DNA of 64,000 nucleotides from Siderastrea radians (Eukaryota; Cnidaria; Anthozoa; Scleractinia; Rhizangiidae). The notes beneath the pieces are model-generated. The model saw only the letters and a list, made by a program, of their open reading frames with translations. It made no database searches and was not told the origin of the DNA. The stretch covers positions 23,869,201 to 23,933,200 of the forward strand of contig OZ024890.1 in the NCBI GenBank assembly GCA_964017195.1. Direction: 5' to 3'. Positions 11,554-20,700 of the stretch are shown one piece after another. How positions within the stretch are numbered: position 1 is the first letter of the stretch; each line of letters opens with the position of its first letter. Made by a program: the position numbers and the translations under genes.

Positions 11554-11706
11554 AACTCTATCAGTGACTTGTTCGTAGGACTTAAGTCCCTTCATGTATG
11601 GGCTACACCCTGCCTTATTTTTTCAAAATGGTGCAAACTATTGAAAGCCACTTAAAATTGGTTAACTTTGATCTTTTGATCTTAGATTGGACTCAAAATT
11701 TAAAAA

Positions 11707-11786
11707 ATGGAAGAACCTATGGAGTTAGATGAGGATCCGTGTCCTGCGGAAGTGGTTCCTGGAAATGCACGCACTGAACGATTACG
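11707..11786 (+). CDS. Schlafen-like exon 1 (coding start)
   Basis: The ATG at 11707 opens an acidic leader, MEEPMELDEDPCPAEVV, and the exon ends in a donor after 11786 (TTACG, then GTAGTG) in phase 2. Joined to 17081 it makes an Arg codon and continues in frame. The upstream acceptor (polypyrimidine, CTTAG before 11686) suggests that the exon begins at 11686 with a 21-base untranslated part. No earlier in-frame ATG is present in the exon. Confidence 0.65.
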
Positions 11787-14700
11787 GTAGTGTACCACAT
11801 GTTCTTGGTTATTTTGCAGTTTTTGCTGCTATCGCAAAGTATGCAACCTCTTAGTTAACACTGTGCAGGTTTAGGGCATTATCAAAACATAATGGAACTA
11901 GAGCAGTTTTTTGTTGAACGTAATTTCCTTTTGCTTTGGACTTTATTGGGTAACACAATTACTAGACAGGTTGATTCAGAAGATACACTAGCCTAACTGC
12001 TGAGCAGCAACACTAGAAAAGCTGAGCAGCAGCTGTATAACAATACAACTGTGTTAAGCACGCGCTAAAAAAGTGCGCGATGGTACAAAATTAAAATTTT
12101 AAAAGTGGAATTCACAAAAATGGGTAACTTTACATGTTAGGGTGTGGGTTAGGTTTGGATTATAGGTTAGGGTTTTGCTAGGGTTACCCTAACCCTGAAA
12201 CCTCTCAAAAAAAAATGTTCTTGCCACGGGGCAAAAACTTTTTTTTTTTAATTCCACTTGTCCATTGGACAAGTAACATTCAGAGTTTGGTTTTCCGAAG
12301 GTAAAATCCACTCGTCCAAAAAACTATTGAAATAAATGACAAGTCATAATATTATTAAAAACGAAGAAATTGTATAATTTGTTTTGCATCAAATCTTAAG
12401 TGTTTATTTTGAGAGTTATTCTAATTTCTGTTGTTCCTGGCACTTTTTAATACAACAGCATTTCATACACAGAGATCTTAGCCTCCCACACAGTCGCTTT
12501 TAGGGGAGTCGTATCAATTACGTTCTTTATGTACAATAAACAACTTGAAAAAATACTGCACTTCTCTGAGACATTAAAATTGCAGTCTAAGATGAAACCA
12601 TATCTAAGTCATAGCTTGTTTTTCAGGTGAGTGGCGTGGCAGTGAAAGTGTCACAGCATCAATATCTTGCTTCAGTGCCTGTTACTGCACTGAATGGTGT
12701 GGAGTGTTTTCTCATCGTTTAAATTTAACTTTGAGGCTGACAAAAAAGACACTCTAAAAGGTTTTATTTCTTCTTTAATTGCAAAACTTCCCACAAGTAC
12801 ACTACTCTTCCCACAATGCTAATTGCCTCGTTCAGGTATTAATGTAAAACAAGTACTCGTGTTCTTCGTTGTGTCATTTGCGGAACGAGGTCGTCATTTG
12901 CTATTACAATGTAAGTTTATTTTCCCTATATGACATGTGGATCCTAGTCTTTACCGAAACAGTGCCAAATATTCTCAGAAAACAGGGGTGAAAATGGCTA
13001 CAGCTGTAAGTTTGTGTGAGAAGAAACTGAAATTTGGGAAACTCCAGTTTGTTTTCAAAGTCCAGAGATGCTTGGGAAACTCAGAACTCAGTAGAGAACA
13101 AAATTTTTTTGTGGGAAATTCTACTTGTCCTGTTGGACAAGTGCTTTTGGAAATCCACTTGTCCGAGATAAGAGAGTACGTGTCTCGGACTGGCGGACAA
13201 GTCCAGAAGTTTTTTGCCCTGCGCCATATGATCACATCATTTAATTCATGTTTTAGTGCACCCTTAATGTTATTGTTTTTGTATATAAAGAGGGCAATAC
13301 CCCCAAGTAAAAAGTACCAAAAAGACAACACTGAACCATTGCCAACAACTACTTACCTCCTTACTTACCTCACAAATGACTTACTGATGACACCAACAAG
13401 ACAGATGAACAATAGACAAACTGCCTTATTAGGCGGCACGACATGCCTAGGTACGTCCGGCCATCTCATAAAATGCAACGCACATTCCTGATTTCGCGTA
13501 CGTCGGTTCACGTAGTCTCCACGTGGCCTCTAAACAATCAGGCTCGTTAGATTAAAAAGCTAATCTCTCAAATACTGGACAATTTGCTCGTGATATTACT
13601 TTTTTTCCATCTATAGCTAAGCCTATGATGTAACCAGATAGAAAAAAGTAACCGTAGAATTAAAGGAGCGTAATTTTGTTGTTTTGAGTATTGCAGCGTA
13701 TTGAAGTTAAGTAAAGGTAAGCGTTGAAATGTTTATTTCTCAGGGTAATATTGACAAAATACATTAGAACCACTGGTTGGCATTCGAACAATGGCCTTGT
13801 TGTTATCATGAAGTAAATTAAAATGGACCTGCATCGTTGTTTAAAATTAGATTGCAGTTAGCCTACACTCGTGTCATTAGGATCCGAATGGAGCCCTTGC
13901 CTGAAGGCTAAAACATTTGTCGTGAATGCCTAAGGGCCATACTTAACGATATCACAGTTTAAGAACGATTTATTTCTCCAGGTAAAGCCACAGGGTTTTC
14001 TCCTGAAGAAAGAGTTGTACAGAGGTCACTGGTTACAAACAAACAAAGTTCTCAAGTTGCATACATACATTTAATTCCTTACATACCGGAAGTGCAAATT
14101 GCCCATAACAGGTCACCAGAAACCATGAATTACTAAAGTTAAACCTTTTTTCCTTAAGAAAAGGGGAAGGGGGAGGGGGGGTGAGAGACTATGCACCACC
14201 TGTAAATTCTTCAGAATTTCTTGTTTTACTTACAATAGACCAACAGACATTTGACTAACAAAAGTCTGACTAAAAAGCACCAAATTGTTTTACAGTCTTC
14301 ATGGGCAGTGATGTCACATTTTAACTGAGTGACTTTATGAAAGCACCATTCACTTGATCATTTCCCTCGACTATCCCTGAGCGGAAAGAGAAACTGCTCG
14401 TAGTCTACACTACTTTCTCCTTCCCTTGATAGGCACTTATTGCTCGCAAAAAGCTGCTTAAGAGAAAGCATTTCAGTCTGAAAGGGTCCAGCTCCAGTTG
14501 TGGACAATGTTTTATCTTCTAGACGTTTCCAACTGGAGGTGGACCCTTTCAGACTGAAAACATCAAGCACTGGTTATTATATTGTTTTACCCTTGCATCA
14601 GGAGCCTGGCCAGACCGGGGTAGACTGGGGCCAAAGCCTGACCTGAAAGCCAAGGTGAGCCCGGCCACAAGCCAGGCTTTGGCCGGGCTGGCCAAGGGAT

Positions 14701-17700
14701 AAAAAAACCGGGGAAGCCATGGTCATGTGGCCAGCCCGGCCTGGCTTGGCAGTGGCAGACCGGGGCCAAAGCCGGGCTTGAAAACCTTGTTGAGCCAGGT
14801 CACAGGCCAGACTGGCCGGGCATAAAACACCAAGGCCAGCCTGGCCAGTGACAAAAGTAAGACAACTGTGGCTGCCAAGATCAGCTGAATTAATTCAGTC
14901 AGCACTCAGACAAATAAAAGTAACCAGGAAATTAATTACTGGCAGGTTAGTTAGTTGCCATGCAAATTGCCCAGACATTACTATAAATAAAATTGAATGC
15001 CATTTCAAAAATACTATCAGAATAACATTTAATACAATGATTTATTATGCATTGTTGAACTTCAAACATTGAAAGTTTTTCATTCAGTTGCATTATTTAC
15101 AACAATTTTATAACAGCATCTTCTTATTCATGGTTATATACAATGTATAATACAATAATGATATAATAAATATTTCGTTCAGAAAGGAATAGTGCCCAAG
15201 AATCAAAAACTAATTAAACTCAAAAAAATTGGTTTGACTTATTTTTTCTGATATACATGTATTTGCTCTTTTTATTCTTCTAAAACAAGAAGTTAAGTTT
15301 TAATTTCTAAGCAGCTATGAAAAGTGTCTTTGAATTTTTTGAATGTTTGTCCCCATGTGACTAAACATATAAAGGCAAACATGGAGAGCATTAGAATTTA
15401 GACACAAACACCCCATACATATAAATTCCGTTCAGTTAAAAAACAAGGTTTTACATTGGCTAGCAAACCAATGCAATCAGTAATCGGTTCAACTGACTAA
15501 TGCTGTGTTTACACTTGAGCATTTACCGAGGTAAACATTTACCTGGGTCAAGTTACCAAACCTTGGTAAATTCGTACAGTGTTTATACCGGCTCAAATAA
15601 CCCAAGTTAAGCCGTCAACATTGCTGCAGCGTAACAACAAATTTGCCTTGCATCATCTGCATGTTTGGCATCATTCCTTAACATTGTTGTAAGAACTGGG
15701 CAGGCTGATTGAACATAGGGTAGGGATTATCGTATCTGTAAAATCATGGATACATGGAATATTCATCCTCTCGATTCCTGGCGAGAAAACACATCGAGCA
15801 TGGTATCAACTCAAAGCTATAAAGGTTGCCGCAAGAAAGTGTAAACTATTGCAACAACAACAATTTCAACAGTGCCATCTTTTATATTTACCTGACGGGC
15901 TGCCTGTTGGAAGGAGATTTATTAGGCAAATGTCCTCCGTTTTCTGCCATGAGCGACCGATCAATTAAGCAAAGGCTTGCGGTGATAGCGTGATCTGGCC
16001 ACCATGGGAGGTGTAATATTATGCCGCCGCAAGTGGATATATCTGTCATCTTGACCTTGGTTACCATCATAAACCATACCTGATCACAGGGTTTTTACAT
16101 GTAATACTTTTACCTTGGTCAAATCTCTATTGTCTTGAGTGGCATTTACCAAGGTATCAGTTGGTGTTTACACATGCAAAATGTTTACCTTGGTATGTCA
16201 ATTCTAATACCTCGGTAAAATGCTCTAGCCTAAACACAGCATGAAACATCCAGGAAATTGCAATATTGGTAGATTACAATCTATGTTAGTTACTGCACAA
16301 AGAACTGCTGACACCATAAACTTATATGTATATGTGAACTGGAAATTAGCCATAAGCTTTTAAGCTTATATTCATTTGAATGTCCAGTTAGCAATCAAAT
16401 GTCAACTATTTAGATTGCATTGAAAGACTTGGTCACTATTTTAAATGTCTTAAATCCACATTTGAACATTGTGTTCTGTAATTATGAGTCAAATAATGCA
16501 AAAGAAAATGGTATCAACAGAATTTAGTGCCATGTTTAAGCAACTAGTATGAGCACACAAGCTCCTGAGAGTGGCCACCCATCTCTCATAATGGCCACTC
16601 TCAGGAGCTCCTGCACTCACACTAAACAACATAATAACCAGTGCATGATGTTTTCTCTTTTACAGCTTTTTGTGAGCAATAAGTGCCTATCGTGGGAAGG
16701 AGAAAGTAGTGTAGCAGCTGTGGGATTGCATGAATTCGATCCCACTCAACAGAAAAGATTCACCCTTCCGTAGACTACGAGCAGTCTCTCTTTCCGCTCA
16801 GGGATAGTCGAGGGAAACGATCAGGTGAATGGGTGCGAAAATCGCCAGCTCACTACACCAGCAGCTCGACACAGCTCGCAGGTGATTCGCACTCACTCAC
16901 TTGTTCGTTTATCTTGACTATCCCTGAGAGGAAAGAGAGACTGCTCGTAGTCTAACCCTTCTGTGTGCAACATGTTTCCTTTCTTTGCATGTTACTTACA
17001 GTGTAAACAGTGTCTTGTATGGTTTATTTTGCTGAAGATCAGCAAATTAATGCTGAATGTATGTACTTTGTTTTCCACAGGCCTTTCTGTGAGAATGTTC
17101 TACAATGCAAAATAGAGATTGCAAAAAAAAGAGCAAGTGCAGAACCTGTTCTGGAGCCAGTTTGTGCTTTACTGAATTCTGGCGGTGGGATTTTAGAGAT
17201 GGAAATTACAGACATTTCAAATTTTAAATTTCCATTAAAACAATTAGATGAATTTTGGTCCACCTTGGAGGAAAAAGTGAAGTCAATGATCAGTCCATCA
17301 GAGTACGCTGATGTCTTTGACCGTGTTGTGAGGGAGGAGGATGGTAAAGTCTTCCTTTTCATTAAGGCACCAAACCATTTGTGTACAGTTAATTTCAATA
17401 ATTGTTTGTTTCTACCGCTTGATGCAAAAACCTCACCAGCATCATACCAAAAAGTTAAGGAATTATTATCAAAGAAAAATAATGCAGCCATTCCTCAGGA
17501 TCCTCTCAAACATCTTCCATTGCATTTGTTGCCAAAGCGGTTCAGATACAAGCAGGTGCTCAATTTCCATGAATCTAAACAGGTCCAGTTAAAGAACTTT
17601 CCTCCCAAAAATGGAATATTGCATAACAATAATCAGACACAGCGGGAAAGCATCAAGAAGCAGATCTCAGCTTTTGGTAATGGTAGTGGGGGAATGATTC

Positions 17701-20700
17701 TTCTTGGTGTCAAAGATAATGGAGAAGTACATGGACAAGACATGCAGAACGACAGTATAGCAGACATTACCAGCAGAGTGGTTTCCATCATTAAAGAGAT
17801 GAGCACCACTTGGAGTTTCAGCCCTGAGAGAAAGGTTCATTGGGAAATTGAGTTTTTTCCCATTGCAGGCATGGATTCCAATTTTGTCATAGTGATTTAT
17901 GTCGCAGGGATGCGGAACTTAGGAGGAATTTTTGCCAAATATCCAAAGAGCTTTGAGCTAAGACCTGGATTTGGTGGGGAGGTGGTCATTCACTGCCTTG
18001 ATTTTGAAGAGTGGAAGCAACGGATACTATGTGGAACCAACAAGGAAAGCAAAGGTTGGTATATCAGGGCCTTATCAGGTAACTTATTAAGTGACTAAGG
18101 GAGCCCTATTTGAGTATAAAACAGCTTGTGATCTAATGCTGTTATTTGCCTTCTCCCTCCCCCCCCCCCCACCAAACCCCTAAGAATCAGGTCTCTGTCA
18201 AATCCCAGTCTCAGTCCCAGTCCCAGTCCTTGAGTCTCTGTCAAATCCCATTTTCTTGTTACTAGCAAAGTCATTTAATTGTCATTATTAGGCTTCTATA
18301 AATTGCTACAAAATTTGAAATATGAAGTCAGGACAAATTACGCAGACTCAAGTTTCAAGGAACACTGCCTTTTAGGAAACTCCAGATAGAAAGACTTTGA
18401 CCACAGTTGATTTTATGTTTTGGTGCTTTTCACTTGATCATTTTCAAAACTTCTACTAATAATAATATATCCACTAACATTCCTAGAATTGATTATAATA
18501 ATTTCTTGTCTTTGTTTGCAAGTTATCAATTCTGAAGAGATAGCAAGTTTTCATGATAAATGGATTGAAAGCTGTTTGCATTAGATTCTTTAGGAGCCCA
18601 TTTAACACACAATGTACTGATATTTTTCACTGGTTTAGCTCCTTTGCACCTCCAAAGTTACCTTGGGTCTGTTTCGTAGTGTTGTCATTTTTAGCAGTTT
18701 ATACCCTCTCTATCACTTGGTAATATTTGCTGGTAGCTGGCTCTTAGCTACTTCCCCGTATTTTTTTTAACAGGAAGAAAAGAAGTGAATAAAAAGTTTC
18801 ACACTTTAAGCATTTTGAAAGGACCCCTGTTGACTGTACGAGGCTCAGTTGGCAGGATCCGGGATACTTTCTTTGCAGGTAATTTTTCTTACAGCCAAAA
18901 CTTAACAATAAATGTCCTGCATTGTTCCCTCTATGAGTTCACTCCACTGTCATTCATTTTCAGACATTTCAGGTGGAGATACATATGTACATTCAAGTGT
19001 GAATGAATTAGGGGGCAATACACCTGAATTTTTATGAGATAGGAAGTAATTTAAGATAGAAACAGTCCACCCCCATGCCAGAGCATTTTGTTTTCCCTTT
19101 TGCTGTCCATCTATTAATTGTTTCATGTAACTACAAATTCTAATTTAAAATCACCTTTAAATGTCTTTTGTTTCTCAAGTTCTTATTCCGTCCTTTCTTC
19201 CTCTCTATAAACATTCCGAGAAAAAATGCTAAAAAAAACTGTGAAATAGTTATGGAGCCTTGGAGTGCAACACTGTGGTGGCAGTTTTGGATCGCATGAA
19301 ACCTCAGAGGGATGGTAAAGGGAAAAGGCTGAAACTAAAGAAAACAGCTTTCTGGTGAATTCCCATTCGAGTGACTTATGAAATTAAAAAAAAAAAACGA
19401 AAACGCAGTAGAACATGTAAAAAGCTAAAACATGCAATAGAACTCCAAGGCAATTGGATAAATTCAGCTCTTTGTTGTAGCTGCAGGATGATAAGCTACA
19501 AAATACGTCGGTCGCTTTGTGATGGAACACTTCTCTCAGTGTCACAATATACCTGTCTGAATCTGCAGCTTCCCCTTCTCCTCAATGTTGAGTGAACCAA
19601 TTTTCATCCTGCAGCAAGTCATTGTTATCAACATTGGGGACGGGCAGGGAAAGTTTTCCAACAAATGTGTCTGGAATTGTCTTTGGTTGGGGTTTATATT
19701 AATGAAAGTTAATGCACCATGCAAGTGGCAAATTGAGCGAAAAAGGCCACCCACTGCAAGCTTGAGCAGTATACATGGTCCCTTAAAGTACTTGAAGTGA
19801 GCAAAATAGACGATGCAATGCAGACCGTTTTGGTGTCTTTCTAATAATTACATTTAGTGTTGTATTAACTAAAAATTCTAATTCAAATCCTCTTCAAATC
19901 TCTTTTTTTTTTTCAGTTTCTTTAAAATCCATCAATACCCCCCTTCTTCCTCTTTATAAACATTAAAAATAATTCTGAAAATTCGTGGAGCCTTGCAATA
20001 CAGCACTATGACAACACTTGGATTGCGTAAAAGGGTAAAACTGGAGAAAAACACAGTCATAGCTTTCAGGTGCGAGTTGTAATTTAAGTCCCCTAGTATC
20101 AGTATTAAAAAGGCCTTGGAATTTTCGCCATAGATTAATCATCCATTTTTCATTTGACTACAAGTAGAAGAATGCTAGAAATAAAAAACGCTTTTGGAAA
20201 TAAGCATGTTGGCGCATTTTGGGTGCCAGGACTTTCAAGTGTGAGATTTTAAGGTGGTTGATAGGGGGAGTTCTCAGAATGTCTGTGGAAATTAGTTAAG
20301 TAAACACTGACTGTCTTCTTCTTACTCTTTAATATTTCACTTGTAGTCACGCGTGGATGCCCAATTTCACCTGAAGGTTTTGAAAAAAACCTCCCAGAGA
20401 GAGCAAAACGGGTTGTAGAGCGAATTCAGCAACAATGCTCAAGCGGTCGCAGTCGTGCACTTCTTGTGGCTTCCCGTTCTTGGCGTTGTTGCCTGAACAG
20501 TGGCAGTAGAGAAAATGGTGTCATCTGTGATCTGGTCCTATGCAGTCGAGACATGGAACAGCTGCATTTTATCACACTTTGCGACAGTGTCACGGAAGAG
20601 CAGTTCCTGTCATATGCACAAAGTACCGCTAAAGCCTTGAAGAAAGCGCTCGTAATTGATGGAGGCTGCCATGAAAAGTTCTACATCACCTCCCATGTGG

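Larger units (their letters stand above)
8364..11685. other. Repeat-rich stretch, no gene recognised
   Basis: The stretch contains fragments of an AGCCTGCGTAGCNGGCGG-type inverted-repeat family (9018-9190 and 10164-10325), C-rich low-complexity DNA at 9745-9900, a 180-bp foldback (10669-10847) and a MITE (11113-11553). Several 60-100 codon open frames exist, but none resembles a known protein and none has a splice context I can defend. Confidence 0.6.
11787..17080. other. Intron 1 of Schlafen-like gene, filled with repeats
   Basis: This 5.3-kb intron contains a TTAGGG-like patch, repeated ACTTGTCC/GGACAAGT motifs (12245-13210), a 30-bp-arm hairpin, a GC-rich repeat island, a 740-bp MITE, an 18-bp-arm perfect hairpin and a 184-bp MITE. 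An open frame of 184 codons at 12937-13491 has only a GTG start and no recognisable domain; I treat it as intronic. Confidence 0.6.

Noticed and set aside
12137..12205. Interstitial telomere marking an ancient chromosome end
   Set aside because: Too short and degenerate, and it sits inside an intron.
12937..13491. 184-codon open frame, nearly identical in both copies
   Set aside because: It starts at GTG, contains repeated ACTTGTCC-type DNA motifs and resembles no domain. Similarity between copies only reflects the recent duplication.
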